Source: Streptomyces cavernicola
Lineage (GTDB): Bacteria; Actinomycetota; Actinomycetes; Streptomycetales; Streptomycetaceae
DNA length: 64,000 bases
Assembly (NCBI RefSeq): GCF_029968035.1
Contig: NZ_JASCIQ010000043.1
Coordinates: 1 to 64,000 of the forward strand
Direction: 5' to 3'
The notes under the pieces were generated by a model. It saw nothing but the letters and a program-made list of their open reading frames with translations. It ran no database searches and had not been told where the DNA came from. This document shows, piece after piece, positions 8,349 to 17,339 of the stretch (position 1 is the first letter of the stretch; every line of letters begins with the position of its first letter). The position numbers were made by a program, and so were the translations under genes.

Positions 8349-9012
8349 GCGGGACCCACGGCGCGGGCAGCTCCCACACCAGGACCTCCGCCGCCGACCG
8401 CCCCACCAGCTCCAGGCCCCGCCCCCCGGTGAGCCGCACCGCGTCCCCCGGCCCCAACTCCACGTCCCCGAGGGCGACTTCACCCCGGGTGACGTGGACG
8501 TACGCGAGCTCCGCGTCCGGGACCGCCGTCCGCTCGCCGGCCGCGAGCCGCCGTACGTGCAGCATCGCGCCCGCCTCCGCGACCTCGTACGGGGTGGAGT
8601 CGGCTATGCCGTGCACGACCTCGTACGACGGGTCGCCGCCGGGCTGCAGCGGGGCCAGCCACATCTGCACGAAGACCAGCGGCTCCGGGCCCGCGTTCCG
8701 CTCCACGTGCCGGACGCCGCCGCCCGCGCTGAGCCGCTGCACGTCGCCGGGGCGGACGACGGACTCGCGGCCCGTCGTGTCGCGGTGCGTCAGCTCGCCC
8801 TCGACGACCCAGGTGACGATCTCGGTGTGGCTGTGCGGATGCTCGTCGAAGCCCGCGCCGGGCGCGAGCCGCTCCTCGTTGCAGGCGATGATCGCGCCGA
8901 AGCGCAGGTTGTCGGGGTCGTAGTGCGGGCCGAACGAGAAGGCGTGCCACGACTCGATGCCGGCCTTCGGGTCGCCTCCGGGGTAGCGCTCGTCGGCGCG
9001 CCGTACGTCCAT
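8338..9012 (-). CDS. Pirin family protein
   Basis: The 224-aa bicupin protein has the metal-binding cupin motif FDEHPHSHTEIVTWVVEGELTH and the GDVQRLSAGGGVRHVE box characteristic of pirins. Pirins are Fe-binding proteins with regulatory roles, or quercetinase activity in some members. The C-terminal half is the second cupin. The gene is transcribed alone, convergent with the serine hydrolase and divergent from fasR. Confidence 0.85.
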   Translation of the reverse strand: MDVRRADERYPGGDPKAGIESWHAFSFGPHYDPDNLRFGAIIACNEERLAPGAGFDEHPHSHTEIVTWVVEGELTHRDTTGRESVVRPGDVQRLSAGGGVRHVERNAGPEPLVFVQMWLAPLQPGGDPSYEVVHGIADSTPYEVAEAGAMLHVRRLAAGERTAVPDAELAYVHVTRGEVALGDVELGPGDAVRLTGGRGLELVGRSAAEVLVWELPAPWVPPSS

Positions 9013-9073
9013 CACGCCCCCCACGGTAGACCCGGCACTCCGCCGACCCGCCCGGATAAGGCAGTCTTGTCCC

Positions 9074-10273
9074 GTGCCCGAACCCGTAGACGAATCTCCG
9101 CAGCCGCCCGTACCGCACTCGCATGCCGCGACGCTCAAGCGACTTGAGCAGTCCTCCGGCAGCCTCGCCGCGCAGGCGATCGCGCGCATGGACGAGACGC
9201 TGCCGTGGTACCGCGCGATGCCGCCGGAGAACCGGTCCTGGATCGGCCTCGTCGCCCAGGCCGGCATCGCCGCGTTCACCGAGTGGTTCCGGCATCCGGA
9301 CGCCCCGCAGGCCATCTCCACGGACGTCTTCGGCACGGCGCCGCGCGAGCTGACGCGCGCGATCACGCTGCGCCAGACCGTCGAGATGGTGCGTACGACG
9401 ATCGAGGTGATGGAGTCCGCGATCGACGAGGTCGCGGCCCCCGGCGACGAGGGCATCCTGCGCGAGGCGCTGCTCGTCTACGCCCGCGAGATCGCCTTCG
9501 CCACCGCGCAGGTGTACGCGCAGGCCGCTGAGGCCCGCGGCGCCTGGGACGCCCGGCTCGAATCGCTCGTCGTCAACGCGGTGCTGTCCGGCGAGGCCGA
9601 CGAGGGCGCCGTCAGCCGGGCCGCCGCGCTCGGCTGGAACTCCCCCGAGCATGTGTGCGTCGTCCTCGGCACCGCGCCCGACGGCGACAGCGAGCTGACC
9701 GTCGAGGCGATCCGTCGGGCATCGCGCCACGCCAAGCTGCAGGTTCTGACCGGGGTGCTCGGCGACCGGCTCGTCGTCATCGCCGGCGGCAGCGACAACC
9801 CCCTGGCTGTCGCCAAGGCCCTGATCGGCCCGTACGCGGCGGGGCCCGTGGTCGCCGGACCCGTGGTGCCCGACCTGCTCGCCGCCACCCGGTCCGCGCA
9901 GGCCGCGGCCGCCGGACTCAAGGCCTGCTCGGCCTGGCAGGACGCGCCGCGCCCGGTGCTCGCGGACGATCTCCTGCCGGAGCGCGCGATCGCCGGAGAC
10001 CCGGCCGCCCGCGAGCAGTTGGTGGAGGAGATCTACAGACCGTTGGAGGAGGCGGGTTCCGCGCTCCTGGAGACCTTGAGCGTCTATCTGGAGCAGGCCA
10101 GCAGCCTCGAAGGCGCCGCGCGGATGCTGTTCGTGCACCCCAACACCGTGCGCTACCGGCTGCGACGTGTGACTGACGTCACCGGATGGTCACCCTCCGA
10201 TGTCCGCTCGGCCTTCACGCTGCGGATCGCGCTGATCCTGGGGCGTCTGGTCGACGGAGATCCCCAGTCCTAG
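9074..10273 (+). CDS. fasR: PucR/CdaR-type transcriptional regulator, FasR
   Basis: The 399-aa protein has a long N-terminal helical region and a C-terminal HTH_30 domain (LEGAARMLFVHPNTVRYRLRRVTDVTGW) as in the PucR/CdaR family. It lies directly before fabD-fabH-acpP-fabF, the place of FasR in Streptomyces coelicolor, which activates that operon and couples fatty acid synthesis with antibiotic supply. It starts at GTG 9074, close to the divergent pirin start. The identification rests on domain structure plus gene order. Confidence 0.9.
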   Translation: MPEPVDESPQPPVPHSHAATLKRLEQSSGSLAAQAIARMDETLPWYRAMPPENRSWIGLVAQAGIAAFTEWFRHPDAPQAISTDVFGTAPRELTRAITLRQTVEMVRTTIEVMESAIDEVAAPGDEGILREALLVYAREIAFATAQVYAQAAEARGAWDARLESLVVNAVLSGEADEGAVSRAAALGWNSPEHVCVVLGTAPDGDSELTVEAIRRASRHAKLQVLTGVLGDRLVVIAGGSDNPLAVAKALIGPYAAGPVVAGPVVPDLLAATRSAQAAAAGLKACSAWQDAPRPVLADDLLPERAIAGDPAAREQLVEEIYRPLEEAGSALLETLSVYLEQASSLEGAARMLFVHPNTVRYRLRRVTDVTGWSPSDVRSAFTLRIALILGRLVDGDPQS

Positions 10274-10282
10274 ACTTTTGTC

Positions 10283-10300
10283 GGGGATCCACAATTCCCC
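10283..10300 (+). promoter_or_regulatory. Dyad between fasR and fabD
   Basis: GGGGATCCACAATTCCCC is an imperfect inverted repeat (GGGGA-N8-TCCCC) just after the fasR stop and 63 bp before the fabD start. It is the only obvious dyad in this short promoter region, so it is a candidate FasR or promoter-associated site. Function is inferred from position only. Confidence 0.4.
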
Positions 10301-10362
10301 TGACTGTTCTTCGTCCCTGTCCCCACGGGCGGTTGCCGCCGTCCACAAGAGAGAGTGTGAGA

Positions 10363-11283
10363 GTGCTCGTACTCGTCGCTCCCGGCCAAGGCGCCCAGAC
10401 GCCCGGCTTCCTGACCCCCTGGCTCGAACTCGACGGCGCCGCCGACCGGCTCGCAGCCTGGTCCGACGCCATCGGCCTCGACCTCGCCCACTACGGCACG
10501 CAGGCCGACGCCGACGCCATCCGTGACACCGCCGTCGCCCAGCCGCTGCTCGTGGCCGCCGGACTGCTCTCCGCCTCCGCTCTCGGCGAGGTCGCGCCGG
10601 GTGCGGTCGCCGGGCACAGCGTCGGCGAGATCACCGCCGCCGCGCTCGCGGGCGTCCTCGACGACTCCGCCGCCCTGCAGCTGGTCCGCAAGCGCGGCCT
10701 GGCCATGGCGGACGCCGCGGCCATCACGCAGACCGGCATGTCGGCGCTGCTCGGCGGCGAGCCGGACACCGTCCTGCCGCACCTGGAGAAGCTCGGCCTG
10801 ACCCCGGCGAACGTCAACGGCGCCGGCCAGATCGTCGCCGCAGGAACGATGGAGCAGCTCGCCGCGCTCGCCGAGGACAAGCCCGAGGGCACCCGCCGCG
10901 TGGTGCCGCTGAAGGTCGCGGGCGCGTTCCACACCGAGCACATGGGCCCCGCGGTCGCCGTCCTGGACGAGGCCGCTAAGGAGCTCTCCCCGGCCGACCC
11001 GAAGGTCCGGTACGTCTCGAACAAGGACGGCGCGGCCGTGGACTCCGGCGCCGAGGTGATCGCGCGCCTGGTCGGCCAGGTTGCCAACCCGGTCCGCTGG
11101 GACCTGTGCATGGAGACGTTCAAGGAGCTCGGCGTGACCGCGCTCGTGGAGATCTGCCCCGGCGGCACTCTCACGGGCCTGGCCAAGCGCGCCCTGCCGG
11201 GTGTGAAGACGCTCGCCCTGAAGACCCCCGACGACCTCGACGCGGCCCGCGCCCTGATCGCCGAACATTCGCAGACGGCCTGA
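10363..11283 (+). CDS. fabD: Malonyl-CoA:ACP transacylase FabD
   Basis: The enzyme loads malonyl groups onto ACP for type II fatty acid synthesis and, in streptomycetes, also for polyketide synthases. GQGAQTPGF is at the N-terminus, the nucleophile elbow is GHSVGEITAAAL with Ser86, and the conserved AFHTEHM holds the catalytic His. I chose GTG 10363 (product begins MLVLVAPGQG, as in known FabD proteins); GTG 10357 is two codons upstream and also possible. It is the first gene of the fab operon, 17 bp before fabH. Confidence 0.95.
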   Translation: MLVLVAPGQGAQTPGFLTPWLELDGAADRLAAWSDAIGLDLAHYGTQADADAIRDTAVAQPLLVAAGLLSASALGEVAPGAVAGHSVGEITAAALAGVLDDSAALQLVRKRGLAMADAAAITQTGMSALLGGEPDTVLPHLEKLGLTPANVNGAGQIVAAGTMEQLAALAEDKPEGTRRVVPLKVAGAFHTEHMGPAVAVLDEAAKELSPADPKVRYVSNKDGAAVDSGAEVIARLVGQVANPVRWDLCMETFKELGVTALVEICPGGTLTGLAKRALPGVKTLALKTPDDLDAARALIAEHSQTA

Positions 11284-11300
11284 GTAGGAGCCCCGAACGC

Positions 11301-12302
11301 ATGTCGAAGATCAAGCCAAGCAAGGGCGCACCGTACGCACGCATCCTCGGCGTCGGCGGCTACCGTCCGACGCGGGTCGTGCCGAACGAGGTGATCCTCG
11401 AGACGATCGACTCGTCCGACGAGTGGATCCGCTCCCGCTCCGGCATCGCCACCCGGCACTGGGCGAGCGACGAGGAGACCGTCGCCGCCATGTCGGTCGA
11501 GGCGTCCGGCAAGGCGATCGCCGACGCCGGGATCACCGCCGACAAGATCGGCGCCGTGATCGTCTCGACCGTCTCGCACTTCAAGCAGACCCCGGCCGTC
11601 GCCACGGAGATCGCGGACAAGCTCGGCACCGAGAAGGCCGCCGCGTTCGACATCTCCGCGGGCTGCGCCGGCTTCGGCTACGGGCTGACCCTCGCCAAGG
11701 GCCTGGTGACGGAGGGCTCCGCCCCGTACGTCCTGGTGATCGGCGTGGAGCGGCTCAGCGACCTGACCGACCTGGAGGACCGGGCGACGGCCTTCCTGTT
11801 CGGTGACGGCGCGGGCGCCGTCGTCGTCGGCCCGTCCGAGGAGCCGGCGATCGGCCCGACGGTCTGGGGCTCGGAGGGCGACAAGTCCGAGACGATCAAG
11901 CAGACCGTGCCGTGGACCGACTACCGGTCCGGCGAGGTCGCCAAGTTCCCTGCGATCACGCAGGAGGGCCAAGCGGTGTTCCGCTGGGCCGTGTTCGAGA
12001 TGGCGAAGGTCGCCAAGGAGGCGCTCGACGCCGCCGGCCTGAGCCCGGACGACCTGGACGTCTTCATTCCGCACCAGGCCAACATGCGGATCATCGACTC
12101 GATGGTGAAGACTCTCAAGCTGCCGGAGCACGTCACGGTCGCCCGTGACATCGAGACCACCGGCAACACCTCGGCCGCCTCGATCCCGCTCGCGATGGAG
12201 CGGCTCCTGGCGACCGGCGAGGCCAAGAGCGGCGACACCGCGCTGGTCATCGGCTTCGGGGCGGGTCTCGTGTACGCCGCCACTGTCGTTACCCTCCCCT
12301 AG
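11301..12302 (+). CDS. fabH: Beta-ketoacyl-ACP synthase III FabH
   Basis: FabH condenses acyl-CoA starters with malonyl-ACP to begin fatty acid chains; in streptomycetes it accepts branched starters. The active-site Cys122 is in DISAGCAGFGYG, the His in FIPHQANMRIID and the Asn in the NTSAASIP region. The 333-aa length is normal. TAGGAG lies 10 bases before ATG 11301. Confidence 0.95.
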   Translation: MSKIKPSKGAPYARILGVGGYRPTRVVPNEVILETIDSSDEWIRSRSGIATRHWASDEETVAAMSVEASGKAIADAGITADKIGAVIVSTVSHFKQTPAVATEIADKLGTEKAAAFDISAGCAGFGYGLTLAKGLVTEGSAPYVLVIGVERLSDLTDLEDRATAFLFGDGAGAVVVGPSEEPAIGPTVWGSEGDKSETIKQTVPWTDYRSGEVAKFPAITQEGQAVFRWAVFEMAKVAKEALDAAGLSPDDLDVFIPHQANMRIIDSMVKTLKLPEHVTVARDIETTGNTSAASIPLAMERLLATGEAKSGDTALVIGFGAGLVYAATVVTLP

Positions 12303-12392
12303 GCACCGTACGGACTTCGCGGAGATTCACCGTCTGCGCGGAACATCCCGACCGATGCCGCAAACCATCTGATACATACGAAGGAGCGCCAC

Positions 12393-12641
12393 ATGGCCGC
12401 CACTCAGGAAGAGATCGTCGCCGGTCTCGCGGAGATCGTGAACGAGATCGCCGGTATCCCCACCGAGGACGTCCAGCTGGACAAGTCCTTCACCGACGAC
12501 CTGGACGTCGACTCGCTGTCCATGGTCGAGGTCGTCGTCGCCGCCGAAGAGCGCTTCGACGTGAAGATCCCGGACGACGACGTCAAGAACCTCAAGACGG
12601 TCGGCGACGCCGCCGACTACATCGCGAAGCACCAGAGCTGA
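12393..12641 (+). CDS. acpP: Acyl carrier protein AcpP
   Basis: The 82-aa acidic protein carries growing acyl chains on a phosphopantetheine attached to Ser41 in DLDVDSLSMVEVV. AAGGAG precedes ATG 12393. The 90-bp gap after fabH is longer than others in the operon and could hold an internal promoter, which would fit the high demand for ACP; no clear hexamers were found. Confidence 0.95.
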   Translation: MAATQEEIVAGLAEIVNEIAGIPTEDVQLDKSFTDDLDVDSLSMVEVVVAAEERFDVKIPDDDVKNLKTVGDAADYIAKHQS

Positions 12642-12660
12642 CCCTCTGCTACTCGCTCAA

Positions 12661-12678
12661 CGCCACCCGGCGGTGGCG
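12661..12678 (+). other. Small hairpin between acpP and fabF
   Basis: CGCCACC and GGTGGCG form a perfect 7-bp stem with a CGGC loop in the 72-bp gap between acpP and fabF. Without a T tract it is more likely an attenuator or mRNA-stabilising hairpin that raises acpP over fabF than a full terminator. Confidence 0.4.
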
Positions 12679-12713
12679 CCGTTGTATCCCTATTACGTGG
12701 AGAAAGAATCCCT

Positions 12714-13976
12714 GTGAACTCGACCAATCGCACCGTGGTCGTCACCGGTATCGGCGCAACCACACCGCTGGGTGGCGACGCGGCTTCTACCTGGGAGGGC
12801 CTGCTCGCGGGCCGTTCCGGCATCTCCCTGCTCGAGCAGGAGTGGGCCGCCGACCTGCCGGTCCGGATCGCCGGCCAGATCGCCGTGGAGCCGACCGAGA
12901 TCATTCCGCGCCCGCAGGCCCGCAAGCTGGACCGCTCGGCGCAGTTCGCGCTGATCGCGGCCCGCGAGGCCTGGCAGGACGCGGGCTTCGCCGGTCCCGC
13001 CGGTGAGGAGAGCTCCGTCGACCCCGACCGTCTCGGCGCGGTCATCGCCTCCGGCATCGGCGGCGTCACGACGCTGCTCGACCAGTACGACGTGCTGAAG
13101 GAGAAGGGCGTACGCCGTGTCTCCCCGCACACCGTGCCGATGCTGATGCCCAACTCCCCTTCGGCCAACGTCGGTATCGACCTGAACGCCCGCGCCGGTG
13201 TGCACACCCCGGTCTCCGCGTGCGCGTCCGGCGCCGAGGCCATCGGGTACGCGATCGAGATGATCCGCACCGGCCGTGCCGACGTCGTGATCGCGGGCGG
13301 CACCGAGGCCGCCATCCACCCGCTGCCGATCGTCGCGTTCGGCAACATGATGGCGATGTCCAAGAACAACGACGACCCGCAGGGCGCCTCGCGCCCCTAC
13401 GACGTCGACCGCAACGGCTTCGTGCTCGGCGAGGGCTCCGGCGTGATCATCCTGGAGTCCGAGGAGCACGCCAAGGCGCGCGGCGCCCGGATCTACGTCG
13501 AGGCCGTCGGCCAGGGCATCTCGGCCGACAGCCACCACATCACGCAGCCCGACCCGTCCGGCAGCGGCATCGCGCAGGCGGTGCAGAACCTGCTTGACCA
13601 GACGGACCTGAAGCCCGCCGAGATCGTGCACGCCAACGCGCACGCCACGTCGACCCCGCAGGGCGACATCGGTGAGCTGAAGGCGCTGCGCAAGGTCCTC
13701 GGCGACGACCTGAACCACGTGGCCGTGTCGGCGACGAAGTCGATGACCGGTCACCTGCTCGGTGGCGCGGGCGGTGTGGAGACCGTGGCCACGGTCCTCG
13801 CGCTGAAAAACCGTGTCGCCCCGCCGACGATCAACATCGAGAACCTTGACCCGGAGGCCGACGCGGACATCGTCCGCGGCGAGCCGCGTGCTCTTCCCGA
13901 GGGGACCATTGCCGCCCTGAACGACTCGTTCGGGTTCGGTGGACACAACGTGGTGCTTGCGTTCCGTACGGTCTGA
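12714..13976 (+). CDS. fabF: Beta-ketoacyl-ACP synthase II FabF
   Basis: The 420-aa condensing enzyme elongates acyl-ACP with malonyl-ACP. The catalytic Cys170 is in VSACASGAEAIGY, and the two His are in NAHATSTPQGD and GHLLGGAGGVE; the end GFGGHNVVLAFR is typical. It starts at GTG 12714 after GTGGAGAAAG. It is the last gene of the fab operon and is followed by a strong terminator. Confidence 0.95.
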   Translation: MNSTNRTVVVTGIGATTPLGGDAASTWEGLLAGRSGISLLEQEWAADLPVRIAGQIAVEPTEIIPRPQARKLDRSAQFALIAAREAWQDAGFAGPAGEESSVDPDRLGAVIASGIGGVTTLLDQYDVLKEKGVRRVSPHTVPMLMPNSPSANVGIDLNARAGVHTPVSACASGAEAIGYAIEMIRTGRADVVIAGGTEAAIHPLPIVAFGNMMAMSKNNDDPQGASRPYDVDRNGFVLGEGSGVIILESEEHAKARGARIYVEAVGQGISADSHHITQPDPSGSGIAQAVQNLLDQTDLKPAEIVHANAHATSTPQGDIGELKALRKVLGDDLNHVAVSATKSMTGHLLGGAGGVETVATVLALKNRVAPPTINIENLDPEADADIVRGEPRALPEGTIAALNDSFGFGGHNVVLAFRTV

Positions 13977-14008
13977 AGGGTGCCGCCCTCGTAGCGGACC
14001 CATACGTC

Positions 14009-14040
14009 GAAGCCCCGCTCGGATTTCCGAGCGGGGCTTC
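14009..14040 (+). terminator. Terminator of the fab operon
   Basis: GAAGCCCCGCTCGG and CCGAGCGGGGCTTC form a perfect 14-bp stem with an ATTT loop, 33 bp after the fabF stop. The convergent DUF3145 gene ends 28 bp further on, so the hairpin may serve both directions. Confidence 0.85.
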
Positions 14041-14067
14041 TGCGTACAGAACTCACAGCGCCAGAAC

Positions 14068-14562
14068 TCACACCACCTGGTGCAGCCACCGCACCGGCGC
14101 GCCCTCCCCCGCGTACCGGAAGGGCTCCAACTCGTCGTCCCAGGGCTTGCCGAGGAGGGCGGTGAGCTCGGACTGCAGCTCGCTCTCGCCGCGTTGCGAG
14201 CGGGCGAGGGCGGCGCGGAGCCGGTCCTCGGGGATCAGGATGTCGCCGTGGATTCCGGTGACGGCGTGGAAGATGCCGAGGTCGGGGGTGGCGCTGTACC
14301 GCTCGCCCTCGGCGTTCGCGTTCGGCTCGGCGGTGACCTCGAAGCGCAGCAGCTGCCAACCCCGCAGGGCGGAGGCCAGCTTGGCGGCCGTGCCGGGCTC
14401 GGCCCTCCAGGAGAACTCGGATCTCCAGGTGCCGGGGGCGGCGGGCTGCCGGATCCAGTCGAGGTTCACACGCCCGCCGAGTACGCCCGCGACTGCCCAT
14501 TCGATGTGCGGGCACAGCGCGCGCGGAGCGGAGTGCACGTACAGAACTCCACGTGTCGTCAC
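14068..14562 (-). CDS. DUF3145 family protein
   Basis: The 164-aa soluble protein begins at GTG 14562 preceded by GGAGG; the start TTRGVLYVHSAPRALCPHIEWA and the Trp-rich end WDDELEPFRYAGEGAPVRWLHQVV are typical of the actinobacterial DUF3145 family. The function is unknown. The gene sits after fabF in opposite orientation, a conserved arrangement in streptomycetes. Confidence 0.85.
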   Translation of the reverse strand: MTTRGVLYVHSAPRALCPHIEWAVAGVLGGRVNLDWIRQPAAPGTWRSEFSWRAEPGTAAKLASALRGWQLLRFEVTAEPNANAEGERYSATPDLGIFHAVTGIHGDILIPEDRLRAALARSQRGESELQSELTALLGKPWDDELEPFRYAGEGAPVRWLHQVV

Positions 14563-14835
14563 CGGACCTCCAGTGTGGGTCGAGGTTCGCCTTCCCCAGC
14601 GGCCTCGCGCCCGTGCCGAGCAATGCTGACCGAACGTAGCCAATGACGACTAATTCGGACAGATATGACGTGATGCAATTTACCGGAACCGAGACAGCGG
14701 CCTGCCCCTGGGTCGACTGTGGCAAAGCTACCGTGCGGCGGCGGCCCGAGTGTGACGTACCGTCGGTCCCGGTGCGGGGAATCGTTCGGCATTCACCCGG
14801 CAGGACGCCACAGCTGTCACAGAGGGGACGACAAG

Positions 14836-15741
14836 ATGCGGGAGTTCGGTTTCGTCCGTCCTCTTCGTCGCGGGGCCGCGCTCGCCGTTGCGGCGGTGTT
14901 GGCGGCTTCGGCGCTCGCCGGGTGCGATGACTCCGAGGGCGCCGCGTCGGCACCGAAACCCGCACAGTCGAGCCGGAAGCCGGCGCCGCGACCGGAGCCC
15001 GTCTGGGACACCTCGCCGAACTCCGTTGCCGCGGTGGGGGATTCCATCACGCGGGGCTTCGACGCCTGTTCGGTGCTCGCGGACTGTCCGGAGGCCTCGT
15101 GGGCGACGGGCACGGACCCTGCGGTGCGCTCCCTCGCGGTGCGGCTGCTCGGCAAGCAGGCGGCGGCGAAGCGGAGTTGGAACTTCGCGAACAGCGGGGC
15201 CCGGATGGCCGACCTGCCCGAGCAGATGGAGCGGGCGGCGGCTGAGTCCCCGGACCTGGTGACGGTGCTGGTCGGCGCGAACGATGTGTGCCGTGCCTCG
15301 GTGGACGCGATGACGCCGGTCGCCGAGTTCCGCCGCGACTTCGCGGAGTCGCTGCGCACGCTGCGCGCGGAGCGGCCCAAGGCGCAGGTGTACGTGGCGA
15401 GCGTGCCCGATCTGAAGCAGCTCTGGTCGCAGGGCAAGGGCAGTGCGATGGCCAAGCAGGTGTGGAGCCTCGGGATCTGCCCGACGATGCTGGGCGAGCC
15501 GGACGCCCTGGACGCCCGGTCGACGGAGCGCAGGGACGCGGCGTACGAGCGGGTGGTGGCGTACAACGAGGCGCTGGCGGAGGTGTGCGCGAAGGACGAG
15601 CGGTGCCGGTACGACGACGGCGCGGTCTTCGACTACCGCTTCGGCACCGGGCAGTTGAGCCGCTGGGACTTCTTCCATCCGGGCAAGAGCGGGCAGGCGC
15701 GGCTTGCGGAGTTGGCGTTCCGGCGGGTGACGGCTGGGTAG
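14836..15741 (+). CDS. SGNH/GDSL hydrolase, predicted lipoprotein
   Basis: The 301-aa precursor starts at ATG 14836 after GAGGGG. Its N-terminus is basic then hydrophobic and ends in the lipobox LAGC, so it should be lipid-anchored outside the membrane. Block I is AVGDSITRGF with nucleophile Ser70, block III is VLVGANDVC, and the Asp-His pair is in WDFFHPGKSGQ. Such enzymes are esterases or lipases; substrate unknown. The next exported protein gene follows in 42 bp. Confidence 0.85.
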   Translation: MREFGFVRPLRRGAALAVAAVLAASALAGCDDSEGAASAPKPAQSSRKPAPRPEPVWDTSPNSVAAVGDSITRGFDACSVLADCPEASWATGTDPAVRSLAVRLLGKQAAAKRSWNFANSGARMADLPEQMERAAAESPDLVTVLVGANDVCRASVDAMTPVAEFRRDFAESLRTLRAERPKAQVYVASVPDLKQLWSQGKGSAMAKQVWSLGICPTMLGEPDALDARSTERRDAAYERVVAYNEALAEVCAKDERCRYDDGAVFDYRFGTGQLSRWDFFHPGKSGQARLAELAFRRVTAG

Positions 15742-15783
15742 TTCCTCCCTTTCGGAGTTTCGACGGCTCGCGGAAGGACCCCT

Positions 15784-17031
15784 GTGTCAGTCATACGTAT
15801 GCGGCTCTGCGCCGCTGTGCTCGCCCTCTCCTCGTCTCTCGCCCTCGGCGCCGCGCCCGAGCCCGCACCCGCACCCGCCTCGCAGCCCACTGTCGAGGAG
15901 CAGCGGCTCGACCGGGCCGCCCCGCAGGAAATACTGCGCCGTGGCGGATTCGCCGATGCGGCCCCGGAGTTCGCGCGTGCGCTGCGCGCGGCCGGTTCGT
16001 ACGTGGAGGCGCGGCGGGTCGTCGTACGGCACGGGGCGCGGCTGTGGGAGCGGGCCGTGGGCCGGGTGCAGGGGCGGGTTCCGGTGGCGGACGGGGAGTT
16101 GAGCCGGGACGACGACCGGCCGCTGTACTGGGCGCGGTTGGCGATGACGCGTGAACTGCGGGCCCTGGACGCCGAGTTCGAGCTGACCGAGGAGCGGCGG
16201 GAGGCACTGCTCGGGGAGCTTGAGCGGGCCTCGCGCGGGCAGGACGACATCCGGTACCCGGACCGTGGTGAGCGCAAGGTGCTGCTGACCGGGTTCGACC
16301 CGTTCACGCTCGACCGGGACGTCCGCATCAGCAACCCTTCGGGGGCGGCGGCGCTCGCGCTCGACGGTACGTATGTGCGTACGGCGGACGGGCGCAGGGC
16401 GCGGGTGGAGGTGGCCGTCTTCCCGGTGCGCTGGCAGGACTTCGCGGACGGGGCGGTGGAGCGGGCGCTGCGGGCGCAGCTGCCGCGGGTGGACGCGTTC
16501 ACGACGGTGAGCCAGGGCCGGGTGGGCCGCTTCGACGTGGAGCGGTTCAACGGGGCCTGGCGGGGCGGCTTCCCGGACAACGTGAACGTGTCGCGCACGG
16601 AGACGGTGCCGGTGAGCGACCCGGCGACGCAGCCTCAGTGGACCCGGACGACGCTGCCGTACGAGCGGATCGTGGCGGCGGACACGGGGCCGTTCCCGGT
16701 GTACGACAACACCGAGGTGACGGAGATCCCGGCCGGGGCGAGCGAGCCGGTGAAGCGGCCGGACGGGCCGACGGAGGGCTCGACGGCCCGCGCGGGCGGG
16801 GGCGGCGACTATCTGTCGAACGAGATCGCGTACCGGGCGACGCTGCTGCGCGACCGGCTCGGTCTGCACGAGTTGCCCGGGGGCCATGTGCACACGCCGG
16901 TGCTGCAGTTCGGGGCGGGCAACACGGATCCGGCGAGCGGCACGGTCACGGACCCGGAGTTCGTCCGGAACCGGCTCGCGATCGTCTCGCAGGTGCGGGG
17001 GATTGTGTCGGTGGCTGCGGCCGGTCGTTGA
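15784..17031 (+). CDS. Exported pyroglutamyl-peptidase-like (C15) protein, Cys replaced by Ser
   Basis: The 415-aa protein has an N-terminal signal peptide, a helical region (about residues 40-155), then a C15-like fold. VLLTGFDPF followed by SNPSG matches the LVTGFEPFGG...NPS start of pyroglutamyl peptidases. The catalytic Cys region (normally YVCNH) reads DYLSNEIAYR with Ser345 in place of Cys, while the His box GGHVHTP and an ER pair at the expected Glu site are kept. Activity may therefore be lost or altered. Export is unusual for this family. It starts at GTG 15784 after GGAAGGAC. Confidence 0.7.
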   Translation: MSVIRMRLCAAVLALSSSLALGAAPEPAPAPASQPTVEEQRLDRAAPQEILRRGGFADAAPEFARALRAAGSYVEARRVVVRHGARLWERAVGRVQGRVPVADGELSRDDDRPLYWARLAMTRELRALDAEFELTEERREALLGELERASRGQDDIRYPDRGERKVLLTGFDPFTLDRDVRISNPSGAAALALDGTYVRTADGRRARVEVAVFPVRWQDFADGAVERALRAQLPRVDAFTTVSQGRVGRFDVERFNGAWRGGFPDNVNVSRTETVPVSDPATQPQWTRTTLPYERIVAADTGPFPVYDNTEVTEIPAGASEPVKRPDGPTEGSTARAGGGGDYLSNEIAYRATLLRDRLGLHELPGGHVHTPVLQFGAGNTDPASGTVTDPEFVRNRLAIVSQVRGIVSVAAAGR

Positions 17032-17094
17032 TTCTCCCCACCCCGCCCCTTCCCGAAAGACCTGCGGTCGGCTCCTGGGGGCCAGCCCCCGGAC

Positions 17095-17290
17095 CCCCTC
17101 CCCCAAGCTCTCGGCTTCGCTCGAGCAGGGGGGACCCCCATCTCAAACGCCGGAGGGGCTGGATTTTGCGGGCTGGGGCGGGATGTCACGTGCCCCGATA
17201 GGGGTGCGGGGAACTGCGCGACCAGCCACGACGGCGGGAAAGCCAAAAGACAGCGGGGTCCGGGGCGCAGCCCCGAAGCTGCTGCAAGCT
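17095..17290. repeat. Composite dispersed repeat region
   Basis: The 308-bp gap between the C15-like gene and the EI24 gene holds no credible gene. Its parts recur elsewhere in the window: CCCCCAAGCTCTCGGCTTCG with its tail (17100-17142) also lies inside the MITE copy at 54147-54189; CAAACGCCGGAGGGGCTGGA (from 17144) recurs near 40532; GGGGAACTGCGCGACCAGCC (from 17208) recurs at 20, 40600 and, partly, 60586. Confidence 0.75.
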
Positions 17291-17339
17291 TTCGGGAAGG
17301 GGCGGGGAGGGGAGACATCCAGCGCCCGCGGCGACACCG

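Noticed and set aside
9502..9560. Local inverted G/C blocks within coding regions as regulatory hairpins
   Set aside because: Such blocks are expected by chance in very GC-rich coding DNA; only intergenic or perfect long stems were kept.
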